From: Pseudopedobacter saltans
GTDB lineage: Bacteria > Bacteroidota > Bacteroidia > Chitinophagales > Chitinophagaceae
NCBI GenBank assembly: GCA_003241175.1
Contig: QFOI01000036.1
Coordinates: 1 to 16,695, forward strand
Length of the DNA stretch: 16,695 nucleotides
Direction: 5' to 3'
The translations under genes and the position numbers were made by a program. Positions 1 to 8,390 of this stretch are shown here, in pieces. The notes below the pieces were generated by a model that was not told where the DNA came from, did not search any database, and saw nothing but the letters and a program-made list of their open reading frames with translations. Each line of letters opens with the position of its first letter. The first letter of the stretch is position 1.

Positions 1-354
1 CAGTTTGTTGTCAGTATAGGAAAGTCCATGTGGACCCCAAAGTGGACGCGTGTCAATAGTTTTCAAAGCTCTTTGTTGGACCAAATCAATCACATTTATG
101 TCATGCAGCGTACCAAAACCTGTATTGGAGACATAAGCGGTTTTGCCATCACTGGAAACAGTTACTTCATGTGGATCCTCTCCAATATCAATTTTGTTAA
201 TGACTTGATAGGTTTTCGAATCCATTAATACCAACTTGTGATCTACTTTAGAAATTCCCAACAACAATCTGTGATGATTGTTTTGGGCAAAAACATGTAG
301 ATTAAATAACAATATAGTGCTAATAGAATATAATGGCGCAAATCGTAATTTCAT
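1..354 (-). CDS. Secreted YVTN-type beta-propeller protein, N-terminal 118 residues (runs off the window)
   Basis: The minus strand is open from an ATG at 354-352 to the window edge, so the C-terminal part is missing. Residues 1-24 form a signal peptide (MKLR, then a hydrophobic stretch, ending VFA before Q), which predicts export to the periplasm or surface. The mature part reads like repeated propeller blades: LLLGISKVDHKLVLMDSKTY, then IGEDPHEVTVSSDGKTAYVS, then INVIDLVQQRALKTIDT and GPHGLSYTDNKL. The pattern PHE(V)-x-VSxDGKxAYVSN is typical of YVTN/cytochrome-D1-like seven-bladed propellers. Known members include surface-layer, binding and lactonase-like proteins, so no specific reaction can be assigned. 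It lies downstream of the PUL on the same strand but is separated by about 470 bases with hairpins, so it is probably a separate unit. The propeller assignment is good; the role is unknown. Confidence 0.8.
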   Translation of the reverse strand, partial: MKLRFAPLYSISTILLFNLHVFAQNNHHRLLLGISKVDHKLVLMDSKTYQVINKIDIGEDPHEVTVSSDGKTAYVSNTGFGTLHDINVIDLVQQRALKTIDTRPLWGPHGLSYTDNKL

Positions 355-415
355 AAATCCGGATGGTTTAATCGCACTAAAAGTACATGAAATAAAATAT
401 ATAGTAAAGTAAAAG

Positions 416-445
416 AGCTAGACCATTTTGTTGATCTAGCTTTTT
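416..445. terminator. Intrinsic terminator-like hairpin, usable in either direction
   Basis: AGCTAGA at 416-422 pairs perfectly with TCTAGCT at 435-441 across a 12-base loop. The plus-strand copy runs into five T (441-445). The minus-strand copy is followed by CTCTTTTACTTTAC, a poorer U tract. As there is no plus-strand gene upstream, its likely job is to stop leftover minus-strand transcription from the PUL before the propeller gene at 354. The 7-bp stem is modest. Confidence 0.45.
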
Positions 446-710
446 GTCGGGGCGGCAGAACTACTACCACTAACCTGTAATCTATTTTTAATCAATATGT
501 TATAATCATCTATTATTTTCGAGTACACCTATTAGTTTAGTACACTACGATAATTATAGTCTGATTCATGAATCTTCCTTATTCGAACTTATTGAAAAAA
601 GATATGCAAAATGATGTAAAGAATCAAGGCTTTGCTATGGCATCTTACTTTATAATTGAACTTTTTTGGAACTATATGAAATAAAAATAACAATCAAAGA
701 AATCGAACTT

Positions 711-735
711 AATGAGTGGGTTACACTAACTCATT
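711..735 (-). terminator. Weak hairpin downstream of the GH16 gene
   Basis: AATGAGT (711-717) and ACTCATT (729-735) are perfect inverted arms of 7 bp around an 11-base loop. They lie about 90 bases past the GH16 stop on the minus strand. The following minus-strand sequence is only moderately U-rich. It could be a 3'-end stabiliser or weak terminator of the PUL transcript. Confidence 0.3.
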
Positions 736-827
736 ATTTCTGAAGAACTTCAAGATTGGATGCCAATAAAAATAGAATTCTACATATATTAGTTTGTCGT
801 ATTGAAACATAACTCATGTTCAAAAAA

Positions 828-1640
828 TTATTGATAAACTCTTACATAATCAATATCATAGGTTAAAGGCAAAATACGGTCCTGTAAAGGTCCCCCCAAA
901 GTTCCTTTTCTACCTAAAGCAAGGTTCACTAATAAATAATACTTATTTTGTAAAATCGATTTAGAATAATTATCAACATCTTTGTAATCAAAATGAAAAA
1001 ACATAATACTGTCGTAATACCATTTGATACTATTCTCATCCCACTCCACCGCATAAATATGGAAGCCATCAGAAGGGTCTCCTAGTTTAGGTTTGATGCC
1101 TTTCATGTGATATTTTCCCTTATCATCAGCATAATGAACGGTACCATAAACTTGATTTGAATCTTTTCCCACATACTCTACAATATCAATTTCTCCACAA
1201 TCTGGCCATTTGACAGCTCCATGTTCTTTCCCCAACATCCAGAACGCAGGCCAACTTCCAATACCTTTGGGCATTTTTGCGCGCATTTCCATGCGACCAT
1301 ATTTAAACTCTCCTTTTCCTTGTGTATGTATGCTTGCTGAAGTATAGGACGAATCTTCAAATTTTTCTTTCTTGGCTGTTATAGTCAAAAAACCATTCTT
1401 TACTTGACAATTTTCTAGTCTTTTATTGGTATAGTACTGTGGCTCTTTGTTGCGTACTACACCAACTTCGAATGACCACTTAGTCGAATCAGGCAATCCT
1501 TCATAGTTAAATTCATCGGACCAGATGAGTTTTGTAAATTTTGTACTAGACTGCGCCTCTATTGCTACTCCAGAATAAGCACAACTCAACACGAGTAGTA
1601 AAACTCTGATTGAAAAATAAGGTGGAAATATCTTTTTCAT
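828..1640 (-). CDS. Secreted GH16 family endo-glycanase (laminarinase / beta-glucanase type fold)
   Basis: This 270-residue protein is predicted to hydrolyse internal beta-linkages in a polysaccharide by a retaining mechanism. Residues 1 to about 30 form an export signal; it either ends near IEAQ or could be a lipoprotein signal at Cys20 (V-L-S-C, a poor lipobox). The jelly-roll catalytic domain fills about 35-270. Visible GH16 hallmarks are WSDEFNYEG (40-48), GEFKYGRMEMRAKMP (110-124), GSWPAFWMLG (128-137) and the active-site motif GEIDIVEYVG (149-158). The motif gives Glu150 as nucleophile, Asp152 as helper and Glu155 as acid/base, by family knowledge. The C-terminal end YDIDYVRVYQ is typical of the fold. 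The layout resembles subfamily GH16_3, which contains beta-1,3-glucanases and also mucin O-glycan endo-galactosidases, so the substrate is open. It starts 4 bases after the GH29 stop and is probably translationally coupled to it. It is last in the PUL. Confidence 0.9.
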   Translation of the reverse strand: MKKIFPPYFSIRVLLLVLSCAYSGVAIEAQSSTKFTKLIWSDEFNYEGLPDSTKWSFEVGVVRNKEPQYYTNKRLENCQVKNGFLTITAKKEKFEDSSYTSASIHTQGKGEFKYGRMEMRAKMPKGIGSWPAFWMLGKEHGAVKWPDCGEIDIVEYVGKDSNQVYGTVHYADDKGKYHMKGIKPKLGDPSDGFHIYAVEWDENSIKWYYDSIMFFHFDYKDVDNYSKSILQNKYYLLVNLALGRKGTLGGPLQDRILPLTYDIDYVRVYQ

Positions 1641-1644
1641 TCTT

Positions 1645-3171
1645 TTATTGGTATTTATTAAAATAAAGTCCGAACTCGCTTATATTGGGATTCAATCTTG
1701 AAGAAAGAATATTGATCTTCAATTTTTTGGTTTTGACAGATTTGTTCAATTGTAGAATTCGTTTATAACCAATAGTTGTTCCTTCTGCAATTTTGCTCCA
1801 TTTCTTATCCAACATGGCCTCGATCTTAAATTTTTCCACTCGTTGTCCTAATTCAATAGCCTCCTGCAATACGATCGTATTAAAATCAATATAGTCCTCG
1901 AAAGTTTCTGTTATATTCAACATTGAATCTGATTTATTTGATGAGGTAACGAAAGTTTTTCTATTCTCATCTATAAGCTTTATAATACTCTTTTTATTGC
2001 TAATTGAAATAGTGCCTTTCTTGGCCAGATTAATAGCAAATGTTTCTTTATAATAATTTCCAAAATCTTTAAGAGACTGTAAATCTGCGCTAGAAAGCAA
2101 TCCATCCTTGTTTGGAGGAAGATTCAATAAAAGCAAGCCATTGCGCCCCGTTGATGTGCAATATAAACTCAAAAGTTCTTTTCCCGTTTTGACTTTATTG
2201 TCCTCATTTGGATGATAAAACCATCCAGGCCTTATACTCACATCTGTTTCTGCGGGATACCATATCAATCCAGTAACACCTGATAGCTTACCTCGGCCAC
2301 CACGGTCATTATCTTTGTAACTACCAGTTATGGTAGGTTTGATAGTCATGTCTTTTTGAGAATTCTTAGCTATTGCAACTTGAGAAGATTCCGTTAATGG
2401 AAGTACACTCCATTCAGTAATTCTTCCTATACCAGACTCTGTTCCAACCCACCTTACATCGGGACCCATATTGGCAATGATGGCTTGGGGTTGCAATCGG
2501 CGAATTAAGGCATACCAAGTCTGGAAATCGTACCATTGTTTTTTCCCATCTGGACCTTCTCCATTAGCACCATCAAACCACACTTCGTCAATTGTACCAT
2601 AATTTGTTAATAGTTCAGTTAATTGGTTTTCAAAATAAGTATTGTACTGAATTGAATCACCATAATATTTGGAATTCCGATCCCATGGAGACAAATAAAT
2701 ACCAAAACCGATTCCATTCTTTTTACAAGCTGTACTTATTTCTTTGACTATATCACCTTTGCCATCCTTGTAAGGTGTATTTTGTATAGCGTATTTTGTA
2801 TATTTTGTTGGCCATAGACAAAAGCCATCATGATGTTTTGCCGTAAAAATGATTTGTTTAAACCCAGCATTTTTTAACGCATTTACCCATTGTTCCGCAT
2901 TCAACATTTTGGGGTTGAAAATAGATATATCGTCAGTACCATCGCCCCATTCTTTGTTGGTAAATGTATTTATTCCAAAATGCATAAAGGCTGTTAATTC
3001 TAACTGCTGCCAACGTAATTGTCTTTCGGAAGGTGTTACATGAGCTGCTTTTTCAATAATCAACCGTTCATTGTCTGTTGGTAAAATACTTACGAAATTT
3101 TGCGCATTGGACCGATCACAAAATGCTATCAGCGTCCCTAATATCAATAGAATCCTAACTATATAAAACAT
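1645..3171 (-). CDS. Secreted GH29 alpha-L-fucosidase, subfamily B-like
   Basis: This 508-residue retaining exo-enzyme removes alpha-L-fucose. I start it at the ATG 3171-3169. An upstream GTG at 3234 is in frame, but it would place codons inside a strong terminator hairpin and bury the signal peptide. From the chosen start, residues 1-23 give a clean signal peptide ending SNA before Gln24. The TIM-barrel domain covers about 45-380. Motifs are MHFGINTF (63-70), TAKHHDGFCLWPTKYT (110-125), YLSPWDRN (159-166) and VWFDGANGEGPDG (197-209). Asp200 is the nucleophile of the WFDG motif. Glu245, in WVGTESG, lies 45 residues later, the same spacing as I recall for Asp172/Glu217 of the bifidobacterial GH29-B enzyme AfcB, so it is the probable acid/base. 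Residues about 385-508 are a C-terminal beta-sandwich resembling galactose-binding-like domains. Subfamily B enzymes prefer alpha-1,3/1,4-fucose on branched (Lewis-type) glycans. The gene is upstream of and close to the GH16 gene. Confidence 0.9.
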   Translation of the reverse strand: MFYIVRILLILGTLIAFCDRSNAQNFVSILPTDNERLIIEKAAHVTPSERQLRWQQLELTAFMHFGINTFTNKEWGDGTDDISIFNPKMLNAEQWVNALKNAGFKQIIFTAKHHDGFCLWPTKYTKYAIQNTPYKDGKGDIVKEISTACKKNGIGFGIYLSPWDRNSKYYGDSIQYNTYFENQLTELLTNYGTIDEVWFDGANGEGPDGKKQWYDFQTWYALIRRLQPQAIIANMGPDVRWVGTESGIGRITEWSVLPLTESSQVAIAKNSQKDMTIKPTITGSYKDNDRGGRGKLSGVTGLIWYPAETDVSIRPGWFYHPNEDNKVKTGKELLSLYCTSTGRNGLLLLNLPPNKDGLLSSADLQSLKDFGNYYKETFAINLAKKGTISISNKKSIIKLIDENRKTFVTSSNKSDSMLNITETFEDYIDFNTIVLQEAIELGQRVEKFKIEAMLDKKWSKIAEGTTIGYKRILQLNKSVKTKKLKINILSSRLNPNISEFGLYFNKYQ

Positions 3172-3205
3172 TGAACTAATTTTACAAAATACATACAACA
3201 CAAAT

Positions 3206-3246
3206 AAAAAAAATGTCACTGTACTATTCCACACAGTACAGTGACA
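3206..3246 (-). terminator. Strong intrinsic terminator between susD and the fucosidase gene
   Basis: On the minus strand TGTCACTGTAC (3246-3236) pairs perfectly with GTACAGTGACA (3224-3214). The 11-bp stem has an 11-base loop and is followed at once by eight T (complement of 3213-3206). It begins 12 bases past the susD stop codon. It should stop most transcription after susC-susD and let a fraction read through to the GH29 and GH16 genes, giving more transporter than enzyme. Whether a separate promoter drives the enzymes is not visible. Confidence 0.88.
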
Positions 3247-3258
3247 TACTAATTTGTA

Positions 3259-5055
3259 TTAATCAATCCAGCCAGTATTCTGTGTAAGAGATGGATTATT
3301 TTGACGTTCAGTTAAAGGAATTGGCCAAGTATATACTTGATCACCAAGCCAAACATAAGGTACGGTAACTGTTCCCCACGCTTGCTTTATGCCATTTCCA
3401 GTAAAGAATACATCATCTTTCCATGTCTTCCAGCGCATTTCATCGAAGAAAGATATTCCTTCATTGGGAAACTCGACCAAGCGTTCATGTCGTATTCTTT
3501 TGCGCAAATCATCTTGGCCTGCTACTGTTGTCGCACTGGATGAGTTTAATAAGCCAACTCCAGCCCTAGCTCTTACTTGGTTTACCAAAGGGATAGCTGA
3601 TGAAGTATTTCCCTGCTCATTTAATGCTTCTGCCCATAGCAACAATACGTCTGCGTAACGAATTATTGGAAAGTCTATCCCACCTGATGTACGATTAGGA
3701 AGTTGTGTAGTTCCAGTGTATACAAATTTTCGGTGCAGATAATACAAATACGACCTAGTGTCCGTAAGAAGATCTAGCGTTGGGGGCAATTCATTTCTAA
3801 ATGGCCAACGTACTGTGAATGTTTGATCAGCGCCGTTAATATTTCGACCTAAGTAGGTAGAATAAGGAGTAATGACATTGGCAGCCAGTCTAGGATCTCT
3901 TTTTGCAAATGCTGTCAGAATTCTCGCCTCATTTCCTGTGGGTAAGTACTGAGTCATGTCAGCTCCACGAGTTGTTGCGGCAGATTTCTCTGCATCTGTA
4001 AGATTGTTTCTTAAAAAATATACTTCCCTCTGAGCTATTGTTTTGGAACTATATCCTGGGATATATGTATCCCAATTAAAGGGACTCCCATCAGCGTTCT
4101 CATAAGCCTCAACAAGATTAGGCGAGATGACATATGAGTTCCAACAAGAACCGAAAGAAGATCTAGTTCCACAATAGAATTGAGTATTAGAACCATAACC
4201 ATCTACAGGCAAATACTGTATTGAAAAAATACATTCATCGCTCTGTTCATTAGCTTCCAGGAATAAATCCCTATAAGTACCTCCAAATAAAGCATATCCG
4301 CTATTTTTTACATTTTGAAAATCGGCTATTGCATTAGCCCAATCTTGTTGATACATATAGGCTTTTCCTCGTAATGCATATGCTGCACCTTTTGTGGCAT
4401 GACCAAAACTAGAATTTCCTTTTGCATATTTGGCCGGCAAATAAGGTTCTCCTACTGCATCAGTAAGATCTTTTATAACTTGAGTCCAAACTTCAGCTTC
4501 CGTATTTCTTGCTCTTAAAAGATCGGACGTGTTTCTTGGGTCTAAATAAATAGGAACACCCTTAAACAATTGATTGAGTCTAAAATAAAAATAAGCCCTT
4601 AGAAACTTCATTTCAGCAGTATATCTAGCTTTTACAGAATCTGGAGACGGAGACACGTTGGCTAAATTGTCGATGGCATCATTACATCTGAAAATTCCTT
4701 CATAAAGATCTCGCCATACTCCAGATACAGTTCCATTGGCAGTCGTTGCTGTTCCAGTTAGAAATGCGTCTGCGTCTGTACCTTGCCCTTCAACAAACCT
4801 ATTGTATTGATAAAGTTCGCGTCCAGATGCAGAGGAAGAGCCAGAGGTATATCCCATTCTAAGCTGCTGATATACACCTGCAATTCCAAGGTCAGTCAAA
4901 TTGGATGTCGTCCACATGTTAGCAGAAGAAACAGACGTATAAGGAGTTGTTTCCAATAAATTCTTACGGCAACCCGCTAAATATATTAGACTTAATCCCA
5001 ATATTGCGATTGGGATGATTTTAAACTTTTTATTATTAAATAACATAATTAACAT
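3259..5055 (-). CDS. susD: SusD/RagB family outer-membrane glycan-binding lipoprotein
   Basis: This 598-residue surface lipoprotein should cap the SusC channel and bind the target oligosaccharide. Residues 1-28 are a lipoprotein signal with lipobox L-A-G-C, lipid on Cys29. Met4 (position 5046) is an alternative start just before LFNNKK. The N-terminal half is the TPR-like helical scaffold, with MKFLRAYFYFRLNQLFKGVP at 149-168 and ATKGAAYALRGKAYMYQQDW at 220-239. The C-terminal SusD domain shows KRDPRL (385-390), PIIRYADVLLLWAEALNEQG (463-482), RHERLVEFPNEGISFFDEMR (522-541) and a typical ending, WPIPLTERQNNP (577-588). The aromatic residues that contact the glycan cannot be identified without a structure. 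It lies 23 bases after susC and is followed by the terminator. The symbol is family-level only; it does not imply starch as substrate. Confidence 0.95.
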   Translation of the reverse strand: MLIMLFNNKKFKIIPIAILGLSLIYLAGCRKNLLETTPYTSVSSANMWTTSNLTDLGIAGVYQQLRMGYTSGSSSASGRELYQYNRFVEGQGTDADAFLTGTATTANGTVSGVWRDLYEGIFRCNDAIDNLANVSPSPDSVKARYTAEMKFLRAYFYFRLNQLFKGVPIYLDPRNTSDLLRARNTEAEVWTQVIKDLTDAVGEPYLPAKYAKGNSSFGHATKGAAYALRGKAYMYQQDWANAIADFQNVKNSGYALFGGTYRDLFLEANEQSDECIFSIQYLPVDGYGSNTQFYCGTRSSFGSCWNSYVISPNLVEAYENADGSPFNWDTYIPGYSSKTIAQREVYFLRNNLTDAEKSAATTRGADMTQYLPTGNEARILTAFAKRDPRLAANVITPYSTYLGRNINGADQTFTVRWPFRNELPPTLDLLTDTRSYLYYLHRKFVYTGTTQLPNRTSGGIDFPIIRYADVLLLWAEALNEQGNTSSAIPLVNQVRARAGVGLLNSSSATTVAGQDDLRKRIRHERLVEFPNEGISFFDEMRWKTWKDDVFFTGNGIKQAWGTVTVPYVWLGDQVYTWPIPLTERQNNPSLTQNTGWID

Positions 5056-5078
5056 TTTAAAAAATTACTTATTAATTT

Positions 5079-8000
5079 TTATAGTCCCAAATTAATACCT
5101 AAGGCAAATTGTCTCATTGTTGGGTAGCCAATATTAGCACCTAACTCTGGATCAATACCTTTCCATGGTGTAATTGTAATTAGATTCTCTCCGGAAAAAA
5201 ATATTCTACAATTACTTACATGTAATTTCGTCATCCATTCACTTGGAAGTGTATATCCTATTTGTGCATTTTTAAGCTTTAAATAATCTGCTTTGTAAAG
5301 CCAAAAATTACTGGCCGTATTGTTGATTGCGTCTCCTCCTAACTTAAGTCTAGGAAAGTGTCCATTCAAGTTGTTTCTAGGATCGGAAGCATCACTTAAA
5401 TTATTATAATAGTGATCATCTGCGATTCTCGATGCTACCTGATTTGTCAGTCTTACTATCGAATTATCATAACCTTCTGCATTCCAGTAATATTGCATAC
5501 CAGCCGCACCTTGCCAAATCATTGAGAAATCGAATCCTTTCCAATTAAAATTAGCATTAAAGCCAAATACATATTTTGGTACATTGCTGGTGCCTGTGAA
5601 CTCGCGATCGTAGGTATTACCATAAATGCCATCATTATTCAAATCTGCGAAGATAAAATCACCATAATACAGTTGAGAAGCACCAACATTATTAACTGGG
5701 GAGAATGAATAACCTGCAGTTTTCATATCTTGTACCCATTGGTAATCTTCCGCAGTACGTATCATACCATCCTTTGGCCCCCCATTTTTATTTACGGATC
5801 CATCAGCATTTTTATAAGAGCCATTACCCTTATAAATTTGACGTAAATAATACTCATTTATCAGATGGTCTTCAACAATTGGCGTATTACTACTTGCACT
5901 AGAGGCGACAGAACCTATGTTACTATTATAGACTTGTGTACCATTCACATCTGACCAGCCCTCAACCAATTTACCTTTATATTTACTTACTCGGTTATAA
6001 TTATACGCAAAATTTCCACCCACTGTATAGTTAACCTCTCCAAAATTTCCTCTCCAGTTTAAAGTGATCTCTATTCCTTTATTTTTTACTTGTGGTCCAT
6101 TTACGGTAGGGGCGCTGATATTTCCAGCAGTCAAAGGCAACGGAATAGTTGATAGAATTCCTGATGTTGTCTTATTGTAAACATCTAACTCTACAGAAAG
6201 CCTTCTCTGAAAAGTCGAAAATTCTAAACCAATATCTGTTTGCGTTGTACTTTCCCATTTAAGATCTGGGTTCGCAATTTTGGAAGAAGCCAAACCTACC
6301 ACTTGTGTTCCTCCAAATGTGTAATTGTAACCACTATAATTAGCTTGCCAATCATAATAAGTTTCATTTCCATTCGCATCTACCATACGCTCATTTCCCA
6401 ATTTACCCCAAGATCCTCTCAGTTTTACGTCTTGGAAAGTGTTTTTTAGATTTTGAAAAAAACTTTCTTCTGAGATTCTCCATCCTGCTGAAAATGAAGG
6501 AAATGTTCCCCATTTGTTATTCGTTCCAAAACGCGATGAGGCATCTCTTCTGAAATTTGCTTCAAACAAATATTTTTCATCGTAATTATAATTGATTCTA
6601 CCGAAAAATGAGCGCATGGATCGATCGTACTTATTTCCCCCAATACTCGTCATTGTTGTGGCGGTTCCAATATTGGTAATACTTGCATCAATCAGACCAG
6701 TCTTTGTCGCAGAGAAAGTATAATAATTATAATAATATTCGTTGTAACCGACCATAGCACTTAGATTATGTTTCATCCAACTGTTATTATACCTCAAAAC
6801 ATTGTCAAAAGTATAGGCATAATCTTTGTTAAAACCTTGGCTTGTGCTAAGGCTAACAGCAGGTGCCGCTTGAACCAATATAGTATTGGTATTAAAGCTA
6901 TAACGACTAATAGGATTAGAGAAATCTGTCGTTTCTTGCTGTCTAAGTTGGTAGTTAAATCGACTGGTCAAGGACAAGTTTTTCAAGAAATGGATAGTCG
7001 CATATAGTGTTGAATTGAGCCTTGTAACTTGATTCGATCCTCCACTCCCATATAGATAAACCAAAAGGTTGTTTAAACCTGGCGATTCTACAGTCGATGT
7101 TGGAGCGCCAAAAATACCATCATACATAGGATAAATGCCTGGATTAGTTTGCCTTAAGAAGTTAAATAAATTATCTATAGCAGACTTCCCAAATGTCTCA
7201 GTGGATGCAAAAGTTTGTGTTCCCAAGGTTAGAAAATTCGAAACCTTTGCTTCAACGTTGGCACGCATTTCATATCGATTTTGCCCCGCATTTTTTACAA
7301 TGCCTGGATTGCCCATATACCTTGCTGATAAATTATAGCTAATATTTTCTGAACCTCCAAGAACTTGAAAATTGTGGTTTTGAATCAAGTTTCTTTCAAA
7401 AATTTCACTTCCCCAATCGGTGTTTGGATATACCACATAATTAGGATAGCCGTAAGCATTCACCTGATTAGGATCTGATTTTGCTGCATTCCAAGTATCG
7501 ATATCAGATTGAGGATATGGGGCACTTTGCCCTATATTGGTTGCACCTTCGTTAAACAATTGCATATACCTAGCGTAATCCGTAACAAATTTCGGAGTAC
7601 TGTTTGGACGAGCCTGAGAAAAAATGCCAGTATAAGTAAATTTAGGCTTGCCCACCGTTCCTTTCTTAGTTGTTATAAGAATAACGCCATTAGCTGCCTG
7701 AGCTCCATAAATAGATGCTGCGGCGGCATCTTTAAGAATGGAAATGGAAGCCACATCATTGGGGTTGACCGCATCCATGGTTCCTATTATTCCATCAATA
7801 ACAATCAGAGCTCCAGCATTATTGAGCGTTCCAATTCCTCTAATACGAATTGTAGCACCATCACTACCTGGTCTACCAGATGTCTGAGCAACACTTACAC
7901 CTGTAGCCATACCACCTAGAGCAGATGATATATTTGTTACGGGTCTATTGGCTATTTGCTTCGCTCCAATGGTAGATACAGCACCAGTCATATTTACTTT

Positions 8001-8390
8001 CTTCTGAGCTCCATATCCAACAACAACAACCTCGTTTAGGTCTCCCTTTTTTGATTGCATTGTTATATTGTACGAGTTCTGTGCACCCACCTTAAGGGTC
8101 TCGTTTTGAAAAGAAACTGATGAAAATATGATGGTAGTACCTTCTTGAACAGACAATCTAAAGAATCCTTGATCATCTGTTACTCCTAGGCTTTTTCCAT
8201 TTTGTATCTGGATGGTTACATCAGGAATAGGAACACCTGCAGAATCTTTAATTGTCCCAGAAATCTCTTTCTGTTGTGCCCATACACAATAAGGAATAAA
8301 AGCCATAAGAAGTAACATACATCTAAATAGACTTTTTCCAATCTTGCGCTTTTGGCATGTCAGCTTCACATTAATTTTAGCTAAATGCAT
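5079..8390 (-). CDS. susC: SusC/RagA family TonB-dependent outer-membrane transporter
   Basis: This 1103-residue beta-barrel imports oligosaccharides using TonB energy and works as a complex with the SusD lipoprotein. An unusually long basic N-terminus (about 22 residues, with KRKIGKS) precedes the hydrophobic signal core; cleavage is likely after WA in CVWAQQ (about residue 38). Residues 41-112 are the carboxypeptidase-D-like regulatory domain that marks SusC proteins (EISGTIKDSAGVPIPDVTI; GVTDDQGFFRLSV). A TonB-box-like segment, DLNEVVVVGYGAQKK (117-131), follows. The plug domain is at about 130-245, with VIDGIIGTMDAVNPNDVASI, ILKDAAAASIYGAQAANGVI and LITTKKG. The remainder is the 22-strand barrel, ending in the hydrophobic FALGINLGL. 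Length is normal and no sigma-factor signalling (STN) domain is seen, in keeping with control by the divergent HTCS. It is the first gene of the PUL. Confidence 0.96.
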   Translation of the reverse strand: MHLAKINVKLTCQKRKIGKSLFRCMLLLMAFIPYCVWAQQKEISGTIKDSAGVPIPDVTIQIQNGKSLGVTDDQGFFRLSVQEGTTIIFSSVSFQNETLKVGAQNSYNITMQSKKGDLNEVVVVGYGAQKKVNMTGAVSTIGAKQIANRPVTNISSALGGMATGVSVAQTSGRPGSDGATIRIRGIGTLNNAGALIVIDGIIGTMDAVNPNDVASISILKDAAAASIYGAQAANGVILITTKKGTVGKPKFTYTGIFSQARPNSTPKFVTDYARYMQLFNEGATNIGQSAPYPQSDIDTWNAAKSDPNQVNAYGYPNYVVYPNTDWGSEIFERNLIQNHNFQVLGGSENISYNLSARYMGNPGIVKNAGQNRYEMRANVEAKVSNFLTLGTQTFASTETFGKSAIDNLFNFLRQTNPGIYPMYDGIFGAPTSTVESPGLNNLLVYLYGSGGSNQVTRLNSTLYATIHFLKNLSLTSRFNYQLRQQETTDFSNPISRYSFNTNTILVQAAPAVSLSTSQGFNKDYAYTFDNVLRYNNSWMKHNLSAMVGYNEYYYNYYTFSATKTGLIDASITNIGTATTMTSIGGNKYDRSMRSFFGRINYNYDEKYLFEANFRRDASSRFGTNNKWGTFPSFSAGWRISEESFFQNLKNTFQDVKLRGSWGKLGNERMVDANGNETYYDWQANYSGYNYTFGGTQVVGLASSKIANPDLKWESTTQTDIGLEFSTFQRRLSVELDVYNKTTSGILSTIPLPLTAGNISAPTVNGPQVKNKGIEITLNWRGNFGEVNYTVGGNFAYNYNRVSKYKGKLVEGWSDVNGTQVYNSNIGSVASSASSNTPIVEDHLINEYYLRQIYKGNGSYKNADGSVNKNGGPKDGMIRTAEDYQWVQDMKTAGYSFSPVNNVGASQLYYGDFIFADLNNDGIYGNTYDREFTGTSNVPKYVFGFNANFNWKGFDFSMIWQGAAGMQYYWNAEGYDNSIVRLTNQVASRIADDHYYNNLSDASDPRNNLNGHFPRLKLGGDAINNTASNFWLYKADYLKLKNAQIGYTLPSEWMTKLHVSNCRIFFSGENLITITPWKGIDPELGANIGYPTMRQFALGINLGL

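Larger units (their letters stand above)
355..827. other. Spacer of 473 bases without a convincing gene
   Basis: This stretch separates the end of the GH16 gene from the start of the propeller gene. It holds a terminator-like hairpin at 416-445 and a second 7-bp hairpin at 711-735. The only small open frame noticed is a 38-codon plus-strand one at 568-684 with no recognisable similarity. The promoter of the minus-strand propeller gene should lie around 360-410, but I could not pick out a clean Bacteroidota -33/-7 pair (TTTG / TAnnTTTG). Confidence 0.6.

Noticed and set aside
568..684. Small plus-strand frame of 38 codons (starts MNLPYSNLLKK)
   Set aside because: It has no recognisable domain or clear translation signal and lies in an AT-rich spacer where such frames are expected by chance.
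3172..3234. Extended N-terminus of the fucosidase from a GTG at 3234
   Set aside because: It overlaps the terminator stem and U tract and would put 21 extra residues ahead of a normal signal peptide.
7509..7919. Plus-strand frame of 136 codons antisense to susC
   Set aside because: It lies opposite the conserved plug domain of susC and has no protein-like features; it is a shadow of that gene.
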